A DNA stretch of 64,000 nucleotides from Sphingosinithalassobacter sp. CS137 (GTDB lineage Bacteria; Pseudomonadota; Alphaproteobacteria; Sphingomonadales; Sphingomonadaceae), in NCBI RefSeq assembly GCF_014334115.1, contig NZ_CP060494.1, positions 2,572,501-2,636,500 on the forward strand. Reading direction: 5' to 3'. Under the pieces are notes generated by a model that worked only from the letters and a program-made list of their open reading frames with translations, was not told the DNA's origin and ran no database searches. The translations under genes and the position numbers were made by a program. Positions 55,994 through 64,000 of the stretch are shown here, piece after piece (within the stretch, counting starts at the first letter, position 1; the number at the start of each line of letters is the position of its first letter).

Positions 55994-56871
55994 GCGCTAA
56001 TCCCCGCGAGAAAGCCGCCGATTTCTTCCGGTGCGCCGTCCTTCGCAGTCCAGCCGCGACGGGTGAGCACCAGCGTGGGTATCTCCGCATCGGCCAGGGT
56101 GGCGCGGGCAGCTGGCACACTCCAGACTCTCGCCTCGTCTTCCTCGGTATACCAGAGCACTGCGGCTTTCGCGTCGATCCGGCGCGCATCGGCGGCGATC
56201 CTCGCCGCGCTGTCGGTAAAGCCGCGCTGGTCGTCGGGACGCTGGTGGAGCTGGCGGCCGATCGCGGCGGCAGGGTCTCCGGTAGCTTCGGCGACACGGG
56301 GACCCGGATCGCGCCACAGATCTGCGAGCGTCGCGCCGAATGCCGCGAAGCCGGCTGTCTCGACGGCCAGGTGCAGTCGCCGGTCGGGCGGCGGCGTGCC
56401 TGCGATCAGGCAAGCCGGCGCGGAGGTTTCGACAAGCTCGGCGCCGCGCTCCATGTTGGTAGCGACGATTCCCGCTTCGAGCGCGGCGTCGCTCACGGCG
56501 AAGCGGTCGGCGAGCTTTCGGAGTGCGGCGATGCTGTGGTCGGCGCTGCTCGTGCGCGGCACCTTGGCGATGTCGAGCAGGATCGGCGCGGGACCGCCCA
56601 TCGCGCCACTGCGCTGCAACTCGCAGAGATAATAATAGAGCCGCTGCGCCGAATCATCGACGCGGCTGAACACCACTGCCTCGAGATGGTCATAGGCGCC
56701 CTCGGCCCAGCGTTCGAGGATCGAGCGTGTCCAGGGTGCGAACTTGCTTTCGAGCCAGCGGTCGGCACGCGGCGTGGCGCGCGAGACGTCCCATTCCAGC
56801 GGCCCGTTATAGCGGCCGGTGGCGGCGAACAGGTCGTGCGGGAGGCAGGGGCCTATGCTGGCGATCATCAT
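55990..56871 (-). CDS. Second 2-hydroxyacyl-CoA dehydratase-family protein, lacking the usual cluster cysteine
   Basis: A 293-residue protein related to the component D subunits of 2-hydroxyacyl-CoA dehydratases. IGPCLPHDLFAATG at the start corresponds to the family's first motif, and AVVFSRVDDSAQRLYYYLCEL to the second, where the usual CDS is DDS with Asp72 in the cysteine position. IPTLVLTRRGW near the end matches the C-terminal strand. The cysteines left (C9, C83, C154) are not in canonical positions except possibly C9. It is probably the partner of the HgdB-like protein, from which the CoA-transferase gene separates it. The family assignment is moderate. Confidence 0.6.
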   Translation of the reverse strand: MMIASIGPCLPHDLFAATGRYNGPLEWDVSRATPRADRWLESKFAPWTRSILERWAEGAYDHLEAVVFSRVDDSAQRLYYYLCELQRSGAMGGPAPILLDIAKVPRTSSADHSIAALRKLADRFAVSDAALEAGIVATNMERGAELVETSAPACLIAGTPPPDRRLHLAVETAGFAAFGATLADLWRDPGPRVAEATGDPAAAIGRQLHQRPDDQRGFTDSAARIAADARRIDAKAAVLWYTEEDEARVWSVPAARATLADAEIPTLVLTRRGWTAKDGAPEEIGGFLAGISA

Positions 56872-58179
56872 CTAGTGTCCGATCCAGCCCGGCAGCCAGA
56901 GCACCAGCGCCGGGAAGAGAATGAGCAGGAGAAGGTGGAGGAAGTCGCTCGCCAGGAACGGCAGCACGCCCTTGAAGATGCGGTTGATCGACACGTCCTT
57001 GGCGACGCCCTGAATGACATAGAGGTTCATGCCGAGCGGCGGATGGACGAAGCCGATCTCCATCGCGCGGGTGATGAAGATGCCGAACCAGATGGGCGAC
57101 ATGCCCGCCGCGCCGACGATCGGCAGCAGGATCGGCGTGGTGAGCAGCATCAGCGCGAGCCCGTCGAGCACCGAACCGAGCAGCAGCAGGAACGCCGCGA
57201 TCAGCAGCAAGGTGCCGAACGAGCCGAGGTTGAGCGCCGTGACCGCTTCGCCCAGCGCGTCGGGCAGTCCGGTGACGCTGACGAACACCGAGAAGATCAG
57301 CGCGCCGATGATCACCAGCAGGATCAGTCCGCTCGTCTCCAGCGTGCGCTCGAACGCCTCGCGCAGCATTGCGCGGCTGAGGCGCCTGCGCAGCGCGGCG
57401 ATCGCGAGCGCGCCCGCAGCGCCGACCGCCGCCGCCTCGGCCGGGCTGACGACGCCGACCGCGATGCCGCCGATAACGAGCAGGATCAGGAGCAGCATGT
57501 CCCATATCCGGGCCAGCGAGCGCCAGCGCTCGCCCCAGGTTGCGCGCTCGCTCGTCGGTCCGGTCTCCGGCTTCAGCCGCACGACCAGCCAGATGACGAG
57601 CATGTACAGCAGCATCTGGGTGATGCCGGGCACGATCGCGGCGGTGAACAGCGTCCCGATGGACTGTTCGGCGATGATGCCGAACACGATCAGCGCGCCC
57701 GACGGCGGAATCATCTGCCCCAGCGTGCCGCCCGCGGCCACCGATCCGGTGGCGAGCGTGTCGGCATAGCCGCGCTTGCGCATCTCGGGTAGCGCGACCA
57801 TGCCCACCGTGGCGGCGGTGGCGAGGCTCGACCCGTTGATCGCGCCGAAACCTGCGCAGCCTCCGACTGCGGCATAGGCAAGCCCTCCGCGCCGATGCCC
57901 GACGAACTTGGCCGCCGCGTCGAACAGGTCGCGACTGGCGTTCGCGGCGAAGAAGATCTGCGCCATCAGCAGGAACAGCGGCAGCGTGCCGAGTTCGTAG
58001 CGCGTGAGCGTCTCGACGACGATGACGCCGGACTTGATCAGCGCGGGCTCGACCCCCAGCACCAGCATCAGCCCGCCGAGGCCGACGAGCCCCAGCGCCA
58101 CGCCGATCCGCACGCCCGCCAACAGGAGCGCGAGGAGGATCAGTACACCGACAAGACCGGTTCCGGCGCTCGCTATCAC
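56872..58179 (-). CDS. dctM: TRAP transporter large permease (DctM type)
   Basis: A 435-residue protein with about twelve membrane helices. Characteristic blocks are TLPLFLLMAQIFFAANASRDLFDAAAKFVGHRRGGLAYA, CAGFGAINGSSLATAATVG, SVAAGGTLGQMIPPSGALIVFG and IGFVHPPLGMNLYVIQG. The start is a GTG ending at 58179, overlapping the dctQ stop as GTGA; no ATG lies nearby. It ends without a gap at the start of the dehydratase-family gene. With DctQ and the DctP-type lipoprotein it should import an organic acid. Confidence 0.92.
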   Translation of the reverse strand: MIASAGTGLVGVLILLALLLAGVRIGVALGLVGLGGLMLVLGVEPALIKSGVIVVETLTRYELGTLPLFLLMAQIFFAANASRDLFDAAAKFVGHRRGGLAYAAVGGCAGFGAINGSSLATAATVGMVALPEMRKRGYADTLATGSVAAGGTLGQMIPPSGALIVFGIIAEQSIGTLFTAAIVPGITQMLLYMLVIWLVVRLKPETGPTSERATWGERWRSLARIWDMLLLILLVIGGIAVGVVSPAEAAAVGAAGALAIAALRRRLSRAMLREAFERTLETSGLILLVIIGALIFSVFVSVTGLPDALGEAVTALNLGSFGTLLLIAAFLLLLGSVLDGLALMLLTTPILLPIVGAAGMSPIWFGIFITRAMEIGFVHPPLGMNLYVIQGVAKDVSINRIFKGVLPFLASDFLHLLLLILFPALVLWLPGWIGH

Positions 58180-58628
58180 CGGCCACGACCCCGAAGCGCT
58201 TGGCGCAGCGCGAGCAGCGTCACCGCGGCGAGGCACAGATTGGCGAAAAGCCGCAGCCAGCGCCACGGCACGCCGACCAGCTCGCTCATTTCATGGGCGG
58301 CCCACAGGTCGAGCGCCAGCCAGCCCGAGCCGCCGAGCAGGCAGGCGAAGAACAGGGCGGTGAGCAGGTCGGAAGCGCGTTCGGCGCCCGCGCGGCGCCA
58401 GCCGCCGAGCCGATCGACCATCAGCCGCACGCGCGCGTGGCGATCGGCAAGCGTGGCAACGACCAGCGCGATTCCGCCAGCGACGAGGACGGCAGCCTGG
58501 ATCAGCTCAATCGATCCGCGCACCGGCATGCCGAGCTGACGTCCGACCACCGCGAGCGTATCGATCGCGGTCGCGGCAAGCAGCGCGCCGCCGCCACCCC
58601 AGATGAGGCACGAGCGCAGAAGAGTCAC
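58176..58628 (-). CDS. dctQ: TRAP transporter small permease (DctQ type)
   Basis: A 150-residue protein with four membrane helices. The block VVGRQLGMPVRGSIELIQAAVLVAGGIALVVAT is typical of DctQ. The start is a GTG ending at 58628 that overlaps the stop of the CapA-like gene as GTGA; the stop overlaps dctM the same way. Longer frames upstream run antisense or in a wrong frame through the capA-like gene. Confidence 0.88.
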   Translation of the reverse strand: MTLLRSCLIWGGGGALLAATAIDTLAVVGRQLGMPVRGSIELIQAAVLVAGGIALVVATLADRHARVRLMVDRLGGWRRAGAERASDLLTALFFACLLGGSGWLALDLWAAHEMSELVGVPWRWLRLFANLCLAAVTLLALRQALRGRGR

Positions 58629-59740
58629 GCCGCCTCCCGAACGGTGCCGTCGTCGCCGATCACGACCGGGGGCAAGCCCGCCGTGACCGTGATCGCCTCG
58701 AGATAACGGGCGATCTCGGCGCCGCTCCGACGGTCGGCGAGGACCGGCCGACCGGGCGCCTCGACATGGACCGGCACCACGCCTGCCTTGATCCGGCCAT
58801 CGGACAGCAGCGAGAGTCTTCCGATGAACGCGTTCACCGCCTCGGGATGGAAGGGAGCGAGCGTGTAGGCCGGATCGGGTTCGAAGCCGAACAGCTTCTT
58901 GCGCCGCTCGGCCCATTCGGCCCTTGCCGGATGGTCCTGTCCGGGGCTGAGCGCCGACGTCACGACGCACCCGTTGCCGAGGCCGTGGAAGATCGGGCGG
59001 TCCCGATGAAATTCGATTCCGCGCACGATATGGGCGTGATGGCCGAGCACCGCGTCCGCGCCCGCCTCGATCGCGGCATGCGCCAGCGGGCGCTCATAGG
59101 GCGCAAGGCGCGCGGGAACATGGACCAGCCCCTTGTGCAGCGCGACGAGCACCCAGTCCGCGTCGCGGCGTATGTGCGCGATGTCCTCGCGCAGCATCTC
59201 GAACGCTTCGTCAGCGGCGCGATCCAGCGGCGCGGCAGGCGCAATCGGCGAACCATCCGCAGTGTCGACGCGCAGATACGCGGAGCCCGCCTTTGCGGGA
59301 CCGGCCCAGCCGATCCGCGGGCCGACGCAATTATAGCTGAGCAGCGCAATGCGTCGCCCGCCGCGCTGAACGAAGGCGGCGCGCCGTGCGGTGGCGAGAT
59401 CGGCCCCGGCCCCCGCATGCGCGATCCCAAGCGTGTCGAGCCGGTCGATCGTGTCCGCGATTCCCTCCGGCCCGCAATCGGCGATGTGATTGCCGGCGAG
59501 GCTCAGCATGCCGAACCCCGCCTGTGCGATCGCGTCCAGGTTCTCGGGAGGAGCGCCCGGGGCAGGGACGTCACCCTTCATTTCGGCTCCGCGCCGGGTG
59601 TGCGGCACTTCGAGGTGGCCGAGTGCGAGATCGGCAGCGCGAAGCGCCGGAGCGATCCCCGACAGCCAGTGGCCGGCGTCCGGTTCGTCTAGAACCAGAT
59701 CGCCAGTCACCAGCAGTTCGAGATCGCCCCCGGCAGTCAT
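58625..59740 (-). CDS. CapA-family metallophosphoesterase-like protein (paralogue of the gene at 39063)
   Basis: A 371-residue protein of the CapA/PGA_cap family with LLVTGDLVLDEPD, LGHLEVPHT, SLAGNHIADCGPEG and GHHAHIVRGIEF, the metal-binding motifs of the calcineurin-like fold. It has no signal peptide. The paralogue at 39063-40184 is in the LacI cluster; both stand next to TonB-dependent receptors. I start at the ATG ending at 59740; a TTG at 59758 overlapping the receptor stop codon is an alternative. Its substrate is unknown, and the association with uptake and CoA genes argues against capsule synthesis. Confidence 0.8.
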   Translation of the reverse strand: MTAGGDLELLVTGDLVLDEPDAGHWLSGIAPALRAADLALGHLEVPHTRRGAEMKGDVPAPGAPPENLDAIAQAGFGMLSLAGNHIADCGPEGIADTIDRLDTLGIAHAGAGADLATARRAAFVQRGGRRIALLSYNCVGPRIGWAGPAKAGSAYLRVDTADGSPIAPAAPLDRAADEAFEMLREDIAHIRRDADWVLVALHKGLVHVPARLAPYERPLAHAAIEAGADAVLGHHAHIVRGIEFHRDRPIFHGLGNGCVVTSALSPGQDHPARAEWAERRKKLFGFEPDPAYTLAPFHPEAVNAFIGRLSLLSDGRIKAGVVPVHVEAPGRPVLADRRSGAEIARYLEAITVTAGLPPVVIGDDGTVREAA

Positions 59741-59754
59741 CGTGGTCCCAATGC

Positions 59755-62484
59755 TCAAAAGGACGTGCGCACACTGGCCGCGAACAACCGGCCGACCGGG
59801 CTCGACGCGGTCGCGTCATAGCCGCCGCTGCCGTTGCCGCCCGGTGCCAGGTTCACATAGGGCGGATCCTCGTCCAGCACGTTCCGCGCCTCCAGCGTGA
59901 AGGTCAGGTCGCGCCCGATCCACCCGCTGCCATCCTCGCCCAGCCGCCAGGTGAGCGACAGGTCGACCGGCGTGAACGACGAGACGTCCTCGGACGGCGT
60001 CACCGCATCATTCTCATAGCCTCCGACATGCGTCGCCAGCACGCGAAGCGAGAAGGGGCCGCTGTCCCAGGTCGCGCTGGCGCGTGCCTTGAACGTCAGC
60101 GGGCGGAAAAGGAGGTTGCGCACATCGTTCAGCGGCGCGGTCGCGGTGATCGCTTCCTCATAGTTGGTGAGGTAGGTTCCCGACGCGTTCAGCGTGAGCC
60201 GGTCGTCGATTCCGAGATCAAAGCTGTAGAGCGCACTGAAATCGATGCCTTGGGTGATCGAACGACCCAGATTCTTGCTGCGCCCGTCGATGAACAGGTC
60301 GACGTTGGCGATGTCGCCGCCCGGAATTGGACGGGCGACCACGGGCAGCCCCTCTGCGAGCGCGGCGGCGACCGCATCGCGTGCATCCTGGCCGCGGAGG
60401 ATCACTCCGGTGCCGGCGAACAGGCTTTCCTGCGTCAGGATCGCGAGGTTTGAAAGATAGGCACTGACCTGATTTTCATATTCGACGTTGAAGAAGGTGA
60501 CCGACAGCCGCAGCCGATCGATCGGCTCGATGTCCGCGCCCACCGACCAGGTCTCGGCGGTTTCCGGATTCAGGTCCAGATTGGGTCCCGAGAGCGCGAA
60601 ACCCAGCAGCGGCGCTCCGCCCGAGGGATTCTGGTAGCTCTGCCCGAACAGCGCGTTGCTGTTGCCGTAGATTTCGGGGAGCGTGGGCGCGCGGAACGAG
60701 GTTCCATAGCTGCCGCGCACGGTGACGCCCCGCACCGGCGACCAGCTGACGCCGAACTTGGGATTGGTGGTGCCGCCGACGTCGCTGTAGCTGTCGTACC
60801 GGACCGCCGCGTTGAGCTCGAGCCGTTCGAACCCGCCGGTCGCGTTGGCCGGGCCGAACAGCGGCACGAAAAGCTCCGCATAGACCGAATCGATCGAGCG
60901 ATCGAATTCGCGGAAAGTGACGGTCGTGTCCGGATTACCGCGGCCCAGACCGAGGGCGATGTCGAATTCCTGCCGCTCATAGCCGGCGGCAAGCTTCACC
61001 GTGCCTCCCGGCAAAGCGAAGAGCGGTCCGTTCAACCGCGCCTCGTAGAGCGTGAGATCGCCGTTGGTCGGAGTGAGATAGACCTGGTCCGAAATCGCCG
61101 CCAGCACCGCGTCGCTCGTGCGGCCGAGGCCATAAGGGTCGAATGCGGTCGCCGGGTTGCTGCTGGCGAGCGCGGCGGCAAGCGCGGCGTTGTTGAGCCC
61201 GTTCCGGCTTTCCGCATTGTCGCGCGTCTCGCCCGTGCCGACGAGGCCTTCGAACTCCCAGTTGTACGGCAGGCGGATGCGCAGGCCGGGCGTCACCTGC
61301 CAGCTCTGGGCGTATCCCGACGAGGTATTCTGCGACAGATCGTTCATGAAGTTATAGTCGATCGTATAGCTGGTGCCGGTGAAGCCGGGCGGCCGCACGA
61401 AGAAGGCATTGGTCTGCGGCACGGTGAGCGTCGTCGACGTATAGCTCGGATTGCGGCTGAACTCACGGCGCGAATAGAAGCCGTCAGCGAACAGCTCCAG
61501 CCAATCCGTCACTTCGAAGGACGCGGTGGCATTCACCGAGTCATAGCTTTGATGCGGAAACAGATCCTGTCCGGCCGCATCGTCGCACAGGTTCACAGTG
61601 CCGGGAACGAGGCTCGCCGCGTTGGCGGGAGTCAGCACCGCCGGCATCGCATAGCTGACGCCGCCCGCCCGCAGCGTGCCTGGCGCGCAGCGGGTGACGC
61701 GATAGTCGTTACCGCCGAACGGCCGCTGGTCGGACGTGAAGAAGTCCCGGCCGTCGCCGCTCAGCGCGGAGCGATCGACATGTTCGTAGGCGACCATCAC
61801 CTGGCCGCGCGAGAAGGTCTTTCCCGCGGCCACGCCCAGCGCATATTCGGTGAAGTCGCCTTCGTCGGCGATACCCGCGCGGGCGAACGCCTCCACGCCG
61901 TTCAGCGTCCGGCGGGGGATCAGGTTCACCACACCGGCGACCGCATCCGATCCATAGATCGCCGAGGCGCCGTCCGCGACGACCTCGACTCGCTCGACGC
62001 CCAGCGTCGGCAGCACCGACGGATCGGTCGCGCGGCCGTTGTTCACGACGCGATGCCCGTCGATCAGGACCAGCGTGGCATAGGGGCCGATCCCGCGCAG
62101 ATTGACGCTGTTGCCGAACACGATGTTGCCGGAGCCGCCGGCCTGGCCGCGTGAGTTCTCCGAGACGCCGAGGTCGAAGTTCTGCGGAATTTCCTTGATG
62201 ATCCGATCTACGGTGACGCCGCTAGATTGTTCGAGTTCCTCCCGGCCCAGCGCGATGACGGTGGAGCCGACCGGCGCGACGCCGCGCACGCGGCTGCCGG
62301 TGACGACGATTTCCGCCTCGGGATCGCCGAGTTCGGCGACCGGCGCGTTCTCCTGCGCGGGCTGCTCTGTCGGCGGCAGGGCAGGGCGGTCCTGCGCCAG
62401 CGCCGCGGCGGACCAGCACAAGCTGGCCAGCGACGCACTTCCCAGCAGCAGAAGCCTGCCGGACATTCTTCCGTTGTCGATCAT
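59755..62484 (-). CDS. TonB-dependent outer-membrane receptor
   Basis: A 909-residue receptor. Signal peptide (LLLLGSASLASLCWSAAALAQ) then AEIVVTGSRVRGVAPVGS, a plug (NLRGIGPYATLVLIDGHRV, VVADGASAIYGSDAVAGVVNLI) and a barrel ending in an aromatic (LFAASVRTSF). It is of the same sphingomonad group as the receptor at 41272. The start is the ATG ending at 62484 with GGGAGAG ahead; a longer frame to 62535 lacks support. It would bring the ligand into the periplasm, where the exported hydrolases and the TRAP binding protein can act on it. Confidence 0.92.
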   Translation of the reverse strand: MIDNGRMSGRLLLLGSASLASLCWSAAALAQDRPALPPTEQPAQENAPVAELGDPEAEIVVTGSRVRGVAPVGSTVIALGREELEQSSGVTVDRIIKEIPQNFDLGVSENSRGQAGGSGNIVFGNSVNLRGIGPYATLVLIDGHRVVNNGRATDPSVLPTLGVERVEVVADGASAIYGSDAVAGVVNLIPRRTLNGVEAFARAGIADEGDFTEYALGVAAGKTFSRGQVMVAYEHVDRSALSGDGRDFFTSDQRPFGGNDYRVTRCAPGTLRAGGVSYAMPAVLTPANAASLVPGTVNLCDDAAGQDLFPHQSYDSVNATASFEVTDWLELFADGFYSRREFSRNPSYTSTTLTVPQTNAFFVRPPGFTGTSYTIDYNFMNDLSQNTSSGYAQSWQVTPGLRIRLPYNWEFEGLVGTGETRDNAESRNGLNNAALAAALASSNPATAFDPYGLGRTSDAVLAAISDQVYLTPTNGDLTLYEARLNGPLFALPGGTVKLAAGYERQEFDIALGLGRGNPDTTVTFREFDRSIDSVYAELFVPLFGPANATGGFERLELNAAVRYDSYSDVGGTTNPKFGVSWSPVRGVTVRGSYGTSFRAPTLPEIYGNSNALFGQSYQNPSGGAPLLGFALSGPNLDLNPETAETWSVGADIEPIDRLRLSVTFFNVEYENQVSAYLSNLAILTQESLFAGTGVILRGQDARDAVAAALAEGLPVVARPIPGGDIANVDLFIDGRSKNLGRSITQGIDFSALYSFDLGIDDRLTLNASGTYLTNYEEAITATAPLNDVRNLLFRPLTFKARASATWDSGPFSLRVLATHVGGYENDAVTPSEDVSSFTPVDLSLTWRLGEDGSGWIGRDLTFTLEARNVLDEDPPYVNLAPGGNGSGGYDATASSPVGRLFAASVRTSF

Positions 62485-62531
62485 GTCTTCTCTCCCGAAA
62501 GTCCGGCTCTCGTTCGGCCGGTGATCTGGTG

Positions 62532-64000
62532 TCATCGCGCGAGCGGCAGCTCGATTCGCGAGGCGTCGCGCCCGCCGCGGAGCACCGTGATTTGCGGCGC
62601 CGGGTCGATCCGGGTGTCCTGCAGGTTGCGCTGGCGCGGATCGGCGCCGGCGACGGTGAAGCGCAGTCGCGCGCCAGCCGGAACCACGCGTGATACGGGC
62701 GTGAGCGCGATCGAGACCGGGGCTTCTTCGCTTGGTGCGAGCGTCTGCATGTCCTCCGACAGACCGGAGTGCCAGGGAAGGCCCAGAGTCTCGTACGGCG
62801 CCTGCGACAGCTTGCGGTGCGTGAGCTTGAGCCGCCCGAAGGCGATGACCTCGGCCTCCCCTTCGGCATTGATCTGGTCGAGATAGACGAACAGGTTCGC
62901 GTCCGGATCGCTGGCGGTGACGGTGAGATGCGCGACCGGGGAGCCGATCAGCGTCATCGACGCATCGAGTGGCGCGCTGGTATAGCCCAGCCCGTGCTCG
63001 ACCATCGGCCTGGGCCAGAAGGCGAAATATTCGGCCGGGGGAAGGTCGTAGTCCACCGTGAAGTCGTCACGACCGGCAGCGCCGGGTGCCGCGGCGAGGC
63101 TGGAGCCGGTTGCATCGGCCGTATCCGAAAGGAACCAGGGCACCGGCCGCGATTGCACGCCCGGCAGCTCGTCGGACTGGACGTACCGTCCCTCTCCGTC
63201 GAGACCCTCGACCCAATAGGTGGCGCGCGGCTCCCGATCGATGCCGTTTGCGACGCCCTTTAGATGATGGTCGAAATAGCGCGTGACCTCGCCCGCGAAG
63301 TCGAAGCCGGGGGGCGGGACACAATGGTCACCGGGCCCTGCGAGGAACTTGCCGCCCAGATTGGCGGCGCCGAGGATCACCTGGCCGGTCGGCTCGTCGT
63401 GCCAGTTGCCCCAGAAATAGGTGGCGATGCCCGCCTCCCGGATCGCGTCGAGATAGCGATAGACAGCCACTTCCTCCCAGAAGGCGTTGCCGGTGTATTC
63501 CGAGACGCTGTCGCGATTGGGCATGCCGTACCACAGCGGCCCCATCGGCGTATTGCCGGCGTGCTCGGCGACGGCCTGGCGCAGCAAGGTTCCGTCGGCA
63601 TCCGCGTCGACGGGAATGCTCGCGAGATCGACTTCGGCAGGCTCGTCGGGGCGCGTGTTGAACTGCGCGGTGATGCCGCCGCGCCGGACGAACTCATATT
63701 TGTCGAGCTCGGATGCACCGATGAAGACTGCCTTGAGCGATGGCGGTGCGGTCGTCGCGGTCTGAAATGTGGTTCCGCCGAGATAGGAGCAGCCGATCAT
63801 GCCGACCGAGCCGGTCGAGAAGGGTTGGCGTGCGAGCCATTCGACCAGATCGTAGCTGTCCTGTGCCTCGGTGCGGTCCTGAAAGCCGCGGCGCGTGCCG
63901 AACGAGGCGCCCTTGCCGCGGATGTCGGCGACCGCGATCACATAGCCCGCGCGCAGCAGCGAACTCAGCGCGAGCCGCTCGCTGAGCCCGGTCTCCACGA
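62532..64000 (-). CDS. CocE/NonD-family alpha/beta hydrolase, 5' end outside window
   Basis: At least 489 residues of an X-Pro dipeptidyl-peptidase/CocE-type hydrolase. The N-terminal region is cut by the window end. The nucleophile elbow is GMIGCSYLGGTTF, preceded by YDLVEWLARQPFSTGSVG; a histidine-bearing block GPGDHCVPPPGFDF and a C-terminal jelly-roll (AHLTVTASDPDANLFVYL, VSRVVPAGARLRFTV) complete the family architecture. Members hydrolyse esters or amides such as cocaine, glutaryl-7-ACA or alpha-amino acid esters. It is the first visible gene of the long minus-strand operon, 47 bases before the receptor gene. Confidence 0.85.
   Translation of the reverse strand, partial: VETGLSERLALSSLLRAGYVIAVADIRGKGASFGTRRGFQDRTEAQDSYDLVEWLARQPFSTGSVGMIGCSYLGGTTFQTATTAPPSLKAVFIGASELDKYEFVRRGGITAQFNTRPDEPAEVDLASIPVDADADGTLLRQAVAEHAGNTPMGPLWYGMPNRDSVSEYTGNAFWEEVAVYRYLDAIREAGIATYFWGNWHDEPTGQVILGAANLGGKFLAGPGDHCVPPPGFDFAGEVTRYFDHHLKGVANGIDREPRATYWVEGLDGEGRYVQSDELPGVQSRPVPWFLSDTADATGSSLAAAPGAAGRDDFTVDYDLPPAEYFAFWPRPMVEHGLGYTSAPLDASMTLIGSPVAHLTVTASDPDANLFVYLDQINAEGEAEVIAFGRLKLTHRKLSQAPYETLGLPWHSGLSEDMQTLAPSEEAPVSIALTPVSRVVPAGARLRFTVAGADPRQRNLQDTRIDPAPQITVLRGGRDASRIELPLAR

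Overview
The window looks like chromosome of a sphingomonad (Alphaproteobacteria, Sphingomonadales). GC is high by eye, roughly two thirds. The 4,5-cleavage (lig) route for protocatechuate, NDP-forming FerA-type ferulate activation, two large TonB-dependent receptors and GC-rich REP-like elements between genes all fit that group. This assignment is inference from gene content. No rRNA, tRNA, CRISPR array or insertion sequence was seen.

Layout. 0-3.4 kb: the 3' end of a lipase-like gene, small genes (KTSC, HTH, GIY-YIG, zinc ribbon) and REP-type repeats that include a 157-bp tandem array. 3.4-7.6 kb: a class Ia ribonucleotide reductase operon (nrdA and nrdB) with four small membrane proteins between the two subunits. 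8-13.2 kb: a CYP152-type fatty-acid peroxygenase, an exported amidase, two small membrane proteins and an Acetyltransf_6 protein. 13.3-16.2 kb: a cytochrome caa3-type oxidase locus (ctaG, copD-like, coxB, fused coxA/coxC) broken by frameshifts and large deletions.

16.5-34.2 kb is a lignin-aromatics island. pobA makes protocatechuate from 4-hydroxybenzoate. LigAB opens the ring, then LigC, LigI, LigU, LigJ and LigK carry the product to pyruvate and oxaloacetate. A LysR regulator lies between the two lig transcription units. Next come ferulate genes: ferA, a feruloyl-CoA hydratase/lyase, a vanillin dehydrogenase, a DUF3237 protein and an amidohydrolase. A vanillate O-demethylase-type oxygenase at 47.3-48.3 kb, with an aromatic-acid-type MFS transporter and a MarR regulator beside it, could close the path from ferulate to vanillate to protocatechuate.

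34.4-45.4 kb is an accessory catabolic cluster: two exported alpha/beta hydrolases, a LacI regulator, a P450, a CapA-like protein, an EamA-like transporter, a TonB-dependent receptor and a tannase-family esterase. Three copies of the motif TGAAA-N4-TTTCA (one imperfect) stand in front of its three transcription units, so it reads as a LacI-controlled regulon.

49.5-64 kb is one tightly overlapping minus-strand operon: a CocE-type hydrolase (cut by the window end), a TonB-dependent receptor, a second CapA-like protein, a TRAP transporter (DctQ, DctM, DctP), two proteins related to 2-hydroxyacyl-CoA dehydratase/benzoyl-CoA reductase, a double-length CoA-transferase, an exported alpha/beta hydrolase and a second CoA-transferase. 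It shares three protein families with the LacI cluster. No function for this whole assembly is known to me, and it is the best candidate here for an undescribed pathway.
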